A stretch of 45,223 nt of DNA from an uncultured Bacteroidales bacterium (GTDB lineage: Bacteria; Bacteroidota; Bacteroidia; Bacteroidales; UBA932). How positions within the stretch are numbered: the stretch's first letter is position 1; each line of letters begins with the position of its first letter. The stretch is from assembly GCA_905234475.1 (NCBI GenBank), contig CAJOHX010000014.1:1-45223 (forward strand), given 5' to 3'. A program made the translations under genes and the position numbers. The notes under the pieces were generated by a model that had not been told where the DNA came from, ran no database searches, and saw only the letters and a list, made by a program, of their open reading frames with translations. Shown here one piece after another: positions 30,979 through 39,626 of the stretch.

Positions 30979-32694
30979 ATGAAACACAGTGCACTGAACC
31001 TGCTCGCCGTTTCCTTGCTTGCAATCGCGGCTGCCTGCTCCCCCGGGGAGCGTACCCTCCACATCGTCACGACAGGTGACGTCCACGGATCCTGGTTCGA
31101 CGAACCCTACGTCGAAGGCCAGGACGGCAAGACCAGCCTGATGTCCGTCAGCGCCTGGGTGGACAGCCTGCGCCGTGCCGTCGGCCCGAAGAACGTCCTG
31201 CTTCTGGACGCGGGCGACTGCCTGCAGGGGGACAACGCGCCCTATTACTACAATTATGTGGACTCGACGGGCGAACACCTCTTTGTCCAGCTTGCGTCCT
31301 ATATGAAATACGACGCGGTGGCCGTGGGCAATCACGACATCGAGACGGGGCATCCGATTTATGACAAACTGAACCGGCAGCTCGCCGCGCGCGGCATCCC
31401 TTTCCTGGCGGCCAACGCCGTCCGGACGGACAATGGCGAGCCGTATTTCCCGCCCTACAAAGTCTTCCGCCGAGGCGGCCTGAAGGTGGCTGTGATCGGC
31501 TTCACCAACCCTAACATGAAGGCCTGGCTGGACGAGCCGGTCTGGAGCGGCATCGAGTTCAAGTCCCTGATTCCCTGCCTGCAGGAGTGGGTGGACCGCG
31601 TCCGCGCGAAGGAGCACCCCGACCTGGTCGTCGCCCTGACGCATTCCGGTACGGGGGAGGGTGACGGATCCAGCCTGGAAAGCCAGGGCCTGGATCTGCT
31701 GCCGGGCCTCAAGGGCGTGGACATCCTGGTCTGCTCGCACGACCACCGTCCCTTCGTGAAGGAGGAGCACGGGACCTGGCTGATCAACGGCGGTGCCCGG
31801 GCGGGCAACGTCGGCCACGTCACGGTCACCTCCTTCAAGGGCGGCAGGCAGATCGACGGAGAGTTTGTCCGGATGGACAAAAACAAGGTGGACGAGGCGA
31901 TGAAGGAGCGTTTCCGTCCGGCTTTCGACAAGGTCAAGGCGTTCACCCTGCAGCCCGTGGGCAACCTGGCCATGGAGCTGCGGACCCGCGACGCCTACAC
32001 GGGGATGTGCGACTATCTCAACCTGCTGCACACCGTCCAGCTGGGTGTGCCGGAGGCGCAGCTGTCCTTTGCCGCGCCGCTCACCTTCAACGGCACCGTC
32101 AAGGCCGGCGAGGTGGTCTACAACGACATGTTCACCATCTATCCCTATGAGAACCAGCTCTGTGTGGTCCGCATGAAAGGCTCGGAGATCAAGGATTTCC
32201 TCGAGTACTCCTATGACCACTGGATCCAGACGCCCGGCAAACACATCCTGCGGATCAAGGATGAAGCGGATGCCCGCACGGGTGCGCCCCGCTGGTCGTT
32301 CGAGTACCGGAGCTACAACTTCGACTCGGCCGGCGGCCTCGTCTATACCGTGGACGTGAGCAAGCCCAACGGCAAACGCGTACAGATCAAATCCCTTGCC
32401 GACGGCTCCGCCTTCAATCCCGACGGCTGGTACAACGTGGCCATGACCTCGTACCGCGCGAGCGGGGGCGGAGATACCGTCATCCTGGGTGCGGGCATCC
32501 CCAAAGAGGAGACCGATGCGCGCGTCGTGGCGCGTTATCCGGAGATCCGCGAGATGGTCTACCAGTACATCAAAAAGCACGGGACCGTGGATCCCGTGCT
32601 GATCGGTGACCGCTCCGTGATCGGGGAATGGCATTTCGAGCCGGAGAAGCTCGTCGCCCCCCTGATGGCGGCGGATATGGAGCTGCTGTTCTAG
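30979..32694 (+). CDS. 5'-nucleotidase / UshA-like metallophosphatase lipoprotein
   Basis: A 571-residue protein from ATG 30979 (a GTG two codons upstream lies in the promoter box). The lipoprotein signal KHSALNLLAVSLLAIAAAC has Cys at about 20. The N-terminal metallophosphatase domain shows all metal-binding blocks: TGDVHGSW, LDAGDCLQGD, VGNHDIE, VALTHSG and CSHDHRPF. The C-terminal half (from about 330) is the 5'-nucleotidase substrate domain with FNGTVKAGEVVYNDMFTIYP and YRASGGGD. It hydrolyses extracellular nucleotides or UDP-sugars at the cell surface or periplasm. Three bases separate its stop from the convergent ffh stop. Confidence 0.92.
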   Translation: MKHSALNLLAVSLLAIAAACSPGERTLHIVTTGDVHGSWFDEPYVEGQDGKTSLMSVSAWVDSLRRAVGPKNVLLLDAGDCLQGDNAPYYYNYVDSTGEHLFVQLASYMKYDAVAVGNHDIETGHPIYDKLNRQLAARGIPFLAANAVRTDNGEPYFPPYKVFRRGGLKVAVIGFTNPNMKAWLDEPVWSGIEFKSLIPCLQEWVDRVRAKEHPDLVVALTHSGTGEGDGSSLESQGLDLLPGLKGVDILVCSHDHRPFVKEEHGTWLINGGARAGNVGHVTVTSFKGGRQIDGEFVRMDKNKVDEAMKERFRPAFDKVKAFTLQPVGNLAMELRTRDAYTGMCDYLNLLHTVQLGVPEAQLSFAAPLTFNGTVKAGEVVYNDMFTIYPYENQLCVVRMKGSEIKDFLEYSYDHWIQTPGKHILRIKDEADARTGAPRWSFEYRSYNFDSAGGLVYTVDVSKPNGKRVQIKSLADGSAFNPDGWYNVAMTSYRASGGGDTVILGAGIPKEETDARVVARYPEIREMVYQYIKKHGTVDPVLIGDRSVIGEWHFEPEKLVAPLMAADMELLF

Positions 32695-32697
32695 AAC

Positions 32698-34020
32698 CTA
32701 TCTCCTGAACGCCTTGAGGCGCTGCTGAAGGGAGCCGTCCACGGCCATCTTCATCATCTTGCGGGTCTGCTCGAACTGCTTGAGCAGTTTGTTGACATCC
32801 GCCACAGTGGTGCCGGAACCTTTCGCGATCCGCTGGCGCCGGGAGCCGTTCAGGCATTCCGGGTGTTCCTTTTCGTACGGTGTCATGGACTGGATGATGG
32901 CCTCGGTGGGCTTGAACGCATCGTCGGGGATGTCCACGTCCTTGAGGGCCTTGTCCATGCCCGGGAGCATCCCGGCGAGGTCCTTCATGTTGCCCATCTT
33001 CTGGACCTGCCGGATCTGTTTGTAGAAATCGTCGAGCGTGAAGTTGTTCTGAGCAATCTTCTTTTTCAGAGCCCTTGCTTCCTTCTCGTCATACTGCTCC
33101 TGGGCCTTTTCCACGAGGGAGACGACGTCTCCCATGCCGAGGATGCGGTCCGCGACGCGGGCGGGATAGAAAATGTCGAGCGCCTCCATCTTCTCGCCGG
33201 AGGAGACGAACTTGATGGGCTTGCCGGTGACGGCCTTGATCGACAGCGCGGCGCCGCCGCGGGTGTCGCCGTCCATCTTGGTGAGGACCACGCCGTCGTA
33301 GTCGATGGCTTCGTTAAAGGCACGGGCGGACTCGACGGCATCCTGGCCGGTCATGGCATCCACGACGAACAGCGTCTCCGTCGGGGCGACGGCCCTGTGC
33401 AGGGTGGAGATTTCCTCCATCAGCTCCTGGTCCACGGTCAGACGGCCGGCGGTATCGACGATCACGACGCTGTAGCCCTGGCTGCGGGCATGCTGGATGG
33501 CGTCTTTCGCCACCTTCACGGGATCCTTCTCGCCATCTTCGGCAAAGACCTCAACGCCCACCTGGGCGCCGAGCGTACGGAGCTGGTCGATGGCGGCGGG
33601 ACGGAAGGTATCGCAAGCGGCAAGCAGGACCTTCATGCCGCGCTTGCTCTTCACGTGGAGGGCCAGTTTGCCGGAGAAGGTCGTCTTGCCGGAACCGTTC
33701 AGACCGGCCACGAGCACCACGGCGGGAGATCCCTTGATATTGATGTCCGTATGCTCCGAGCCCATGAATTCGGCCAGCTCGTCGTGGACGATCTTGACCA
33801 TCATCTGCTGCGGCTTGACGGCCGTCAGCACGTTGGCTCCCATCGCTTTCGCCTTCACCCGGTCGCAGAAGTCCTTGGCGACCTTATAGGACACGTCCGC
33901 GTCGAGCAGCGCCCGGCGGATCTCCTTGACGGTCTCGGCCACGTTGACTTCCGTGATCTTCCCTTCGCCCTTCAGGATCTTGAAGGACCGCTCTAACCTT
34001 TCACTTAAGTTATCGAACAT
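32698..34020 (-). CDS. ffh: Signal recognition particle protein Ffh
   Basis: A 440-residue SRP54 GTPase; ATG 34020 gives the family N terminus MFDNLSERLERSFKILKGEG, whereas the frame extends upstream to 34107 only through untranslated sequence. G-domain motifs are LNGSGKTTFSGKLA (G1), DTAGR (G3) and TKMDGDTRGGAALS (G4 and insertion). The methionine-rich M domain follows with KMGNMKDLAGMLPGMDK and ends in ADVNKLLKQFEQTRKMMKMA. It targets nascent membrane proteins to FtsY and SecYEG. A TATATTTG box lies about 30 bases before the start. Confidence 0.97.
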   Translation of the reverse strand: MFDNLSERLERSFKILKGEGKITEVNVAETVKEIRRALLDADVSYKVAKDFCDRVKAKAMGANVLTAVKPQQMMVKIVHDELAEFMGSEHTDINIKGSPAVVLVAGLNGSGKTTFSGKLALHVKSKRGMKVLLAACDTFRPAAIDQLRTLGAQVGVEVFAEDGEKDPVKVAKDAIQHARSQGYSVVIVDTAGRLTVDQELMEEISTLHRAVAPTETLFVVDAMTGQDAVESARAFNEAIDYDGVVLTKMDGDTRGGAALSIKAVTGKPIKFVSSGEKMEALDIFYPARVADRILGMGDVVSLVEKAQEQYDEKEARALKKKIAQNNFTLDDFYKQIRQVQKMGNMKDLAGMLPGMDKALKDVDIPDDAFKPTEAIIQSMTPYEKEHPECLNGSRRQRIAKGSGTTVADVNKLLKQFEQTRKMMKMAVDGSLQQRLKAFRR

Positions 34021-34050
34021 AAAAAATGAGATGCTTAAAATTACAACGCG

Positions 34051-34058
34051 CAAATATA
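34051..34058 (-). promoter_or_regulatory. -7 box for ffh
   Basis: The minus strand reads TATATTTG, a full match to TAnnTTTG, 30 bases before ATG 34020. Confidence 0.5.
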
Positions 34059-34094
34059 GTGAAACTTTTCTTACGCCGCGTAAGGCGGCGGAAC

Positions 34095-34454
34095 ATGCCG
34101 CCGGCACAATTGCAGCTTGACGAGCGGATCGGGACGGCCGTGGCGGCCTGGGTGCAGGACAAGGGTTATGTGAAATCCCTGGTCACGCTGGAAGAGATCG
34201 CCCAGGATGTCGGCGTGCCGTCCGATCAGTTGAGTGCGTATATCCGCCTGCACGAGCGGTGCCATGTGCTCGCATGGCGGAAGCGTTTGCGCATCGCAGA
34301 AGCCATGGACCTGCTTCTGGCCTATCCCGGGCTGCCCGTGTCGTTGGTGGGGGAAATGGTGGGCATTGCGGACAAGTCCAATTTCAAGCGGCAGTTCGCC
34401 GACCTGGCCGGCATGAGCCCGCGGGAATGGCGCGAGCGGCACCGCCTGGATTAG
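34095..34454 (+). CDS. Small AraC-type DNA-binding protein
   Basis: A 119-residue protein from ATG 34095; an earlier in-frame ATG at 34026 would overlap the ffh promoter and adds an implausible basic stretch. It consists almost only of an AraC double helix-turn-helix domain: TLEEIAQDVGVPSDQLSAYI as first helix pair and ISLVGEMVGIADKSNFKRQF-like second pair (VSLVGEMVGIADKSNFKRQF), ending DLAGMSPREWRERHRLD. No sensor domain is present. It is divergent from ffh and upstream of the CDF transporter gene, but a target cannot be named. Confidence 0.8.
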   Translation: MPPAQLQLDERIGTAVAAWVQDKGYVKSLVTLEEIAQDVGVPSDQLSAYIRLHERCHVLAWRKRLRIAEAMDLLLAYPGLPVSLVGEMVGIADKSNFKRQFADLAGMSPREWRERHRLD

Positions 34455-34511
34455 CGGAGTTGAAAGGCGGGGGAGGCCGGCGTCAGTCGGCCTCCCGCTT
34501 TGCCTGGGCCT

Positions 34512-34540
34512 GGATCCCGGGTCAAGCCCGGGATGACGGG
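34512..34540. repeat. Palindromic repeat element, copy 2 (end of CDF gene)
   Basis: ATCCCGGG and CCCGGGAT (34514-34521 and 34527-34534) form a perfect 8-bp stem around TCAAG, followed by GACGGG. Core and flank match copy 1 at 30285-30310. On the minus strand it encodes the last residues PSSRA and the TGA stop of the CDF transporter gene. Confidence 0.75.
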
Positions 34541-35163
34541 TTATTGGACAGCAGCGTCCGGAGGGCTTCGACGACGACGCGGACCGTGTTGAAGAGGATG
34601 ACGGCGGCGATGACCAGGCTGATGATCGGGTCGATGATGTCCGCGCCGGTGCGGCTGATGACGATACCGGAGATCACGACGCCCAGCGACAGGAGTGAGT
34701 CCGTGGCCATGTGCAGGAATGCGGCGCGCGTGTTGATGTCCCCGCGGTGGCGCATGAGAAGGATGGCGCTGATGCCGCTGACCAGGATGCCGATTCCGGC
34801 CGTCCAGGACATGGCGGAGCCGTCGACGGGTTCCGGATGGGAGAACTTGGCGATGCTCTCGGCGATGATCACGCCTACGGCCACGAGCAGGATGGCTGCG
34901 TTAAAGAGGGCGATGCCGGCGGAGATCCGCTGGAAATTCTCCTTGCTGGCCAGCCGGAAGCCGACCAGGGCGAGGACGAGGGCGAAGACGTCGATGAGTT
35001 TGTGGCCGGCGTCGGAGACGAGGCCGAGGGAATGGTATAGATAACCGACCACCACCTCCAGGATCACGAAACCCGCGTTGAGGGCGATGGCGATTCGGTA
35101 GGCGTTGCGTGCGGCGCGGCTTTCGGGCACCGCTGCATGGTCATGATGGGCATGCGCAGACAT
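34522..35163 (-). CDS. Cation diffusion facilitator (CDF) transporter, lacking the cytoplasmic domain
   Basis: A 213-residue protein from ATG 35163 (MSAHAHHDHAAV, His-rich N terminus). Six transmembrane helices are present, with the metal-site motifs SDAGHKLIDV in helix 2 and HMATDSLLSLGV in helix 5, matching zinc-transporting CDF proteins. The usual C-terminal cytoplasmic domain (about 90 residues) is missing: after helix 6 the protein stops at LRTLLSNNPSSRA, and the last residues come from the palindromic element. This could be a truncation or a natural short CDF. The gene is divergent from an AraC regulator and near a Zn/Cd-type ATPase. Confidence 0.82.
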   Translation of the reverse strand: MSAHAHHDHAAVPESRAARNAYRIAIALNAGFVILEVVVGYLYHSLGLVSDAGHKLIDVFALVLALVGFRLASKENFQRISAGIALFNAAILLVAVGVIIAESIAKFSHPEPVDGSAMSWTAGIGILVSGISAILLMRHRGDINTRAAFLHMATDSLLSLGVVISGIVISRTGADIIDPIISLVIAAVILFNTVRVVVEALRTLLSNNPSSRA

Positions 35164-35165
35164 AG

Positions 35166-35197
35166 GTTGCAAAGATAGTGAGTATTTCTTAACTTTG
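35166..35197. promoter_or_regulatory. Divergent promoters for CDF and AraC regulator genes
   Basis: On the minus strand TATCTTTG (35170-35177) lies 6 bases before ATG 35163. On the plus strand TAACTTTG (35190-35197) has GTTG 20 bp upstream (35166-35169) and lies 20 bases before ATG 35218. Confidence 0.55.
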
Positions 35198-35217
35198 TGC
35201 ACTTTCGGAACAGGGAC

Positions 35218-36291
35218 ATGAACGCGACACTGTATAGCATCTTCTCCTCGCTGCCTTTCTGCATCTGCCTGGGCTGGTGGGTCATCCTCCTGCTGCGCAG
35301 GGGCACGGTGTCTTCCCCTGCACACCGCTACCTGTCCATCTTCGCCCTGGCCTGCATGCTGCTGTATTTCTGCCATGCCGCGTTCTTCAACGGGGAGGAG
35401 ACGCCCGCGCTGCGGGTGCTGTATTTCATGTGCAACCTGTCGGTGTATCCGCTTTTCTGGCTCTATATCAGGGCGCTGACGGAGCCGGAGCTGCCCAAGA
35501 TCGGTGCCTGGTGGGTGATGGTTCCCGGGCTCGTGGCCGGAGTGGCGCTGACCGTCGTCTATCTGTGCGGCGGGGATCCGGGTGTGCTGGACGTCCCTTT
35601 CCGGGTGCTGTTCGTGCTGGAGCTGATCCTGGTGGGCATATCGGTGGCGCTTCGCCTGTCGGCGTTTGACCGCCGGGTGAAGAATTTCTACGTGGACACG
35701 GAGCACAAATCCCTGCAGGACATGCGCTCCCTGTTCTTCCTGCTGATCCTGGTGCTGGCGCTTTCCGTGCTGATGAGCACGCTGGGCCGCAGCGTCTTCA
35801 TGGCCCGCCTGCTACTGATTGTCCCCTCTGTGCTGTTCAGTACGCTGCTGTTCGGCATCTTCCATGTCGGCTTCCTGCTGGAATACACGGCAGCCGAGAT
35901 GGCTGCCGGAGGGCAGGAAGAAGAAACGCCCGCCCCGTCAGAGGCGGACGAGCGGGAACAGCAGGAGCTGCTGCAGCGGATCCGCGAACTGATGGAGTCG
36001 AAACGCCTCTACCTGACGCCCGGTCTCAAGATTTCGGACGTGGCCGAAGCACTGGACACCAACCGGACCTACATCTCCGCGTGCATCAACCGCCAGAGCG
36101 GCATGTCCTTCTCCGATTATGTCAACGGTTTCCGCGTCCGCCATGCGCAGGAACTGATGCGCCGGAAGGATCCGGAGCTCACCCTCGCGCAGATCGGCAT
36201 CCAGTCCGGCTTCTCCGGAGATACTTCCTTCTTCCGCAATTTCAAGAAAGTCACCGGGCAGACCCCGTCCGAGTGGCTGGCAGCCCAGTAG
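35218..36291 (+). CDS. Membrane AraC-family regulator with multi-helix N-terminal domain
   Basis: A 357-residue protein from ATG 35218 (MNATLYSIFSSLPFCICLGW), using the start after the promoter rather than 35197 inside it. The first about 225 residues contain six to seven hydrophobic segments (WVILLLRRGTVSSPAHRYLS, VMVPGLVAGVALTVVYLCGG, LFFLLILVLALSVLMSTLGR), followed by a linker rich in Glu and a C-terminal AraC domain: GLKISDVAEALDTNRTYISA, then QIGIQSGFSGDTSFFRNFKK. Such 7TM-type one-component regulators are frequent in Bacteroidota; ligands are generally unknown. Its divergent partner is the CDF transporter gene. Confidence 0.87.
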   Translation: MNATLYSIFSSLPFCICLGWWVILLLRRGTVSSPAHRYLSIFALACMLLYFCHAAFFNGEETPALRVLYFMCNLSVYPLFWLYIRALTEPELPKIGAWWVMVPGLVAGVALTVVYLCGGDPGVLDVPFRVLFVLELILVGISVALRLSAFDRRVKNFYVDTEHKSLQDMRSLFFLLILVLALSVLMSTLGRSVFMARLLLIVPSVLFSTLLFGIFHVGFLLEYTAAEMAAGGQEEETPAPSEADEREQQELLQRIRELMESKRLYLTPGLKISDVAEALDTNRTYISACINRQSGMSFSDYVNGFRVRHAQELMRRKDPELTLAQIGIQSGFSGDTSFFRNFKKVTGQTPSEWLAAQ

Positions 36292-36297
36292 GGACGC

Positions 36298-37011
36298 CTA
36301 GAAGCGATATCCGATACCCAGCGTAAGCTTGTAGGGGCGGGCGTAGGAGCGCTCGCTCTCGTAGCCGATGATGTCGGTGATGCTGTATTTCCCGCCCAGG
36401 TTGACCTGCAGGCCCGACGGGAACTCGTAGCCGAGCAGCAGGCCGACGCCGGCGTGGCTGTCGCTGAGCAGATAGCGGGGCTTGCCCGTCACGTCGTCCA
36501 CGGAGTACACCCGCCTGTAGGGCGTGACGAAATCCCGGTCGCCGGGACTCCAGGCGCGGAAGGTCAGGTGCGTGAAGAGTCCGGCCCCGAGGCGGAAGCA
36601 GCCGCTCCCGGCCGGGAACAGGCCGATCAGGTACAGCGGAATATCCATGCCCCACAGCCGCATGTCCGCCACGCGGGAAAAGGTCCCCTCCCGGTTCCAG
36701 AGCAGGAAACCCGGGTCCTGCTGCGCAGCCACGTAGGTGCCGCTCTGCAGGGCCAGGATGCACTGCACCTCGACCAGCAGGCGTCGCGCGAGTTGGTAGT
36801 CCACGAAGCCGCCGGCCTCGGCCCCGGGGCCGGGATAGGCGGACAGCACCGCCTCGGCGATGTACATCTGCTCGCCTGCCAGGCTGGCCTGCAGCAGGAG
36901 CCCGGCCCGGACCGGGCGGTAGCGGTCGGGATCATCTTCGTCGTCCTGGGCGCGAAGGAGGGCGACGGGCGGAAGGACCAGCAGGGAGAAGAGGAGGAGG
37001 AGCTTTTTCAT
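36298..37011 (-). CDS. Outer membrane beta-barrel protein
   Basis: A 237-residue protein with signal peptide KKLLLLFSLLVLPPVALLRA and amphipathic strands, for example DDPDRYRPVRAGLLLQASLA, HAGVGLLLGYEFPSGLQVNL and the terminal strand RPYKLTLGIGYRF with final Phe as in Bam substrates. It resembles the small PorT/OmpW-like barrels of Bacteroidota but no specific family is certain. It follows the DUF5686 gene by 11 bases on the same strand, suggesting joint expression. Confidence 0.75.
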   Translation of the reverse strand: MKKLLLLFSLLVLPPVALLRAQDDEDDPDRYRPVRAGLLLQASLAGEQMYIAEAVLSAYPGPGAEAGGFVDYQLARRLLVEVQCILALQSGTYVAAQQDPGFLLWNREGTFSRVADMRLWGMDIPLYLIGLFPAGSGCFRLGAGLFTHLTFRAWSPGDRDFVTPYRRVYSVDDVTGKPRYLLSDSHAGVGLLLGYEFPSGLQVNLGGKYSITDIIGYESERSYARPYKLTLGIGYRF

Positions 37012-37022
37012 CGGCGGGAATC

Positions 37023-39602
37023 TTACAGGGAGAAACGGAACGTGACCTTGAAACCTTGCTTCTGCGCATCGCTGAGGCCTTCGGTGTAGCTGATGCGGCG
37101 GATGTAGTCGACCCGGATGAACTTGAAGATGTTCTCCAGGCCGACGCTGTATTCCATATACGGGCGGGCCGTCATCATGCGCGTCCCTTCCGGGAAAGCG
37201 AAGAGCCCTTCGGAGCCGAAGACCGGGTTGTTGCGCTCGGAGAGCGATCCGGTCAGGATGCGGAAGGAGACGACCTCGCGCAGCTTGAGCTTCTTGATGA
37301 GCGGGATGCGGTTGAGGATCCAGCCCTTAAGGTAGTAGGTGAGGCTCGCCTCGGCATACTGGTCCATCACGAACTCCATCGGGGACATGAGGTTGTAGGC
37401 GTCCGTGTGGAGCAGGATGGATTGGTTGGTCCGGGGCGTGAAGAGGACGGGCAGCGGCACGCGGTTCCAGATGAATCCGGTCGCGATGGAGGCGTCGATG
37501 TGGCCGAAGGCGGACAGCCAGAAGCGCTTCTGGGCGGAAAATTCCGTCTTGTTGTACGGGAAGCGGTCGTCAAATAAACCCACGGTGTGGGTGAGGCTGA
37601 CCGACGGGGCGTCCTTGGAGAAGGAGGCCAGGGATTCCTTGCCCATCCGGCTGGTATGCAGCGGCTTGCCCGGGGTGAAGCGCAGGCGGGTGGTCAGCGA
37701 CCAGTCGTTGAAGGCGTCCACGGGCGACAGGGATCCGTCGGCGCCGAAACGCTGGTAGGAGAGGGTTCCGGCGGGCGTGATATGGTCGAAATGGAGGGTG
37801 CTGACCAGGGAAATCCGTGATGGCCATTCGCGCTCGTAGCGCGCCTCGAAGCGGCGCACGTACTGCATCGGCTTGGGCGTGAAGCTGGACATCATGATGT
37901 CGTCCCGGTCGAAGAGCGAGAAGCTCTGGCCGGGCGCCGCGAGGTCATAGCCCGCCGAGAGGACGAGGTTGTGCTTGAACGCCTCGAAGGGGTGGACCTC
38001 CTTGGGCGTGAAGCTGTGGATGTAGGTGAGGTTGCCCTTGATGCGGTGGTCCCGGAAACCGTAGGCGACGTAGCCGTTGAAGAAGTTCTGATTGTCCAGC
38101 CGGGCGGTGGTCATCCCGCCGAGGCGCAGGCGCAGGCCCTCCAGGTCATTGTAGTGGACCATGCTGGTGACGGGCCCGATGTCGAACTTGCTCTTATCCA
38201 TGTCCGCGGGCTGCTTCATGAGGCGGAGCGGATAGGTCGGGAAATACTGGTGCCCCAGCGACTCGACGGTGTAGTAGATCCAGCGCAGGTGCGGGGAGGC
38301 GAAGACGTCGTACAGCAGGCTGTCCATCATCTGCTCCTTCTCCGGGATGGGGCGCGGCCGGTGCTCTTCCCACCATTCGCGGGGCGGCCGCAGGTTGGAT
38401 TTCACCGTGGTGACTTCCTCCGTGCGGCGCAGAAGACTGTCCGGCATGGGCGTCGGCGAGAAGTCGTAGTCCCTGTGCAGGACGGTCTTGTGGGCATAGA
38501 TCTCGTTCAGCCCTTTGGCCAGGTAGAAACGGGCGAAGGTGTTTTTCTCCCGGGAGGCCATGACGCCGCTCTCCAGCCGGTCGAAGCTCTCTTCGATCGC
38601 GAGGTTGCTGACGAAGTTGAGGTTGATGTGGGCGGGGATGCCCAGGGAGTATTTCTTCAGGGCGTAGGTGCTGTCGTTGACGATGTAGAGGTGCCCCGTG
38701 AAGCCGTAGCTCTCGCTGTTGAAGGGCACGAAGGTCAGGTCGATGCACTCCGTCCCTTCCACCTGCAGGGTGTCGGAGATGTAGTATTTGTAGAAGGAGG
38801 TGGCGAGCGACGAGGACAGCGGGCTGACGAAGCGGTTGAGCATCACCTCCATGTTGTCGTTGTAGATGTCCGCGTCCACGAAGATGGCCTGGATGTCCTC
38901 GCCGAAGGCGCTCTGGTCGATGGTCGCCTGCAGGCCGAGGCGGCTGCGCTTGCTCACCAGCGTGCGGGTGCGCCGGGGCCGCTTCTGGTACCAGGTGTCG
39001 GAGAGGCTCTCCTTCAGGGCGATGTTGAACACGTGGGTGCCGCGGAACTGCGACGTGTCCACATATTTCTCCAGGAAGTCGACCTTCCGCCAGAAGGGGG
39101 CGTTCCAGTCCACGTCGAAGCGGTCCAGCGACATGAGCATCTTCTCGTAGTTCTGCACGTGGAAGCGGTCCCGGGACCGGATATTGTTGTCGGCCTTGTG
39201 GGCGATGACCTTCTCCACGAGCTCCACGGCCGGGTTGTTCCGCCGGCTGTAGGCATTGTCCCGGCGGCGCCGGGGCTTCACGACCACGGCCTGGATGCCG
39301 TAGGTGTCGGGATTGAGCCGGACCTTGAGGTCGGTGTTGGCGGCGTTCGGCCGGACGCTGACGATCAGGGTCTCGTAGCCGAGCATCTGGAAGCTGACGC
39401 TGGAATAGCCGCGCGAAGACTCCAGGGAGAAGGCGCCCTGCGGGTCCGTCATGGTGCCGGTCTGCGTGCCGGGGAAGACGACGGACACGTAGGGGAGCGG
39501 CTCGCCCGTTTGCGCATCGGTCACCGTGCCGCGCACGCGGGTCTGGCTCCGGGCGGACAGTGCCGCCAGCAGCAACAGGATGGCCAGGCAGAATCTCTTC
39601 AC
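37023..39602 (-). CDS. DUF5686 outer membrane protein with N-terminal carboxypeptidase-regulatory-like domain
   Basis: An 859-residue protein starting at GTG 39602 (MKRFCLAILLLLAALSARSQ as signal peptide). Residues about 22-105 are a CarboxypepD_reg-like beta sandwich (VRGTVTDAQTGEPLPYVSVV, DPQGAFSLESSRGYSSVSFQ). The rest matches DUF5686, with RRRRDNAYSRRNNPAVELVE, SSLATSFYKYYISDTLQVEG and KPRREWWEEHRP-like segments, followed by barrel strands to the final FKVTFRFSL. The function is unknown; family members are common TonB-independent outer-membrane proteins of Bacteroidota. It shares a transcript with the barrel gene downstream. Confidence 0.88.
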   Translation of the reverse strand: MKRFCLAILLLLAALSARSQTRVRGTVTDAQTGEPLPYVSVVFPGTQTGTMTDPQGAFSLESSRGYSSVSFQMLGYETLIVSVRPNAANTDLKVRLNPDTYGIQAVVVKPRRRRDNAYSRRNNPAVELVEKVIAHKADNNIRSRDRFHVQNYEKMLMSLDRFDVDWNAPFWRKVDFLEKYVDTSQFRGTHVFNIALKESLSDTWYQKRPRRTRTLVSKRSRLGLQATIDQSAFGEDIQAIFVDADIYNDNMEVMLNRFVSPLSSSLATSFYKYYISDTLQVEGTECIDLTFVPFNSESYGFTGHLYIVNDSTYALKKYSLGIPAHINLNFVSNLAIEESFDRLESGVMASREKNTFARFYLAKGLNEIYAHKTVLHRDYDFSPTPMPDSLLRRTEEVTTVKSNLRPPREWWEEHRPRPIPEKEQMMDSLLYDVFASPHLRWIYYTVESLGHQYFPTYPLRLMKQPADMDKSKFDIGPVTSMVHYNDLEGLRLRLGGMTTARLDNQNFFNGYVAYGFRDHRIKGNLTYIHSFTPKEVHPFEAFKHNLVLSAGYDLAAPGQSFSLFDRDDIMMSSFTPKPMQYVRRFEARYEREWPSRISLVSTLHFDHITPAGTLSYQRFGADGSLSPVDAFNDWSLTTRLRFTPGKPLHTSRMGKESLASFSKDAPSVSLTHTVGLFDDRFPYNKTEFSAQKRFWLSAFGHIDASIATGFIWNRVPLPVLFTPRTNQSILLHTDAYNLMSPMEFVMDQYAEASLTYYLKGWILNRIPLIKKLKLREVVSFRILTGSLSERNNPVFGSEGLFAFPEGTRMMTARPYMEYSVGLENIFKFIRVDYIRRISYTEGLSDAQKQGFKVTFRFSL

Positions 39603-39626
39603 GCCATAAAGATACGGAAAAAATGC

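Noticed and set aside
30949..32634. N-terminal extension of the GSCFA gene on the minus strand
   Set aside because: The extension is antisense to the 5'-nucleotidase; the real start at 30948 gives the usual GSCFA N terminus.
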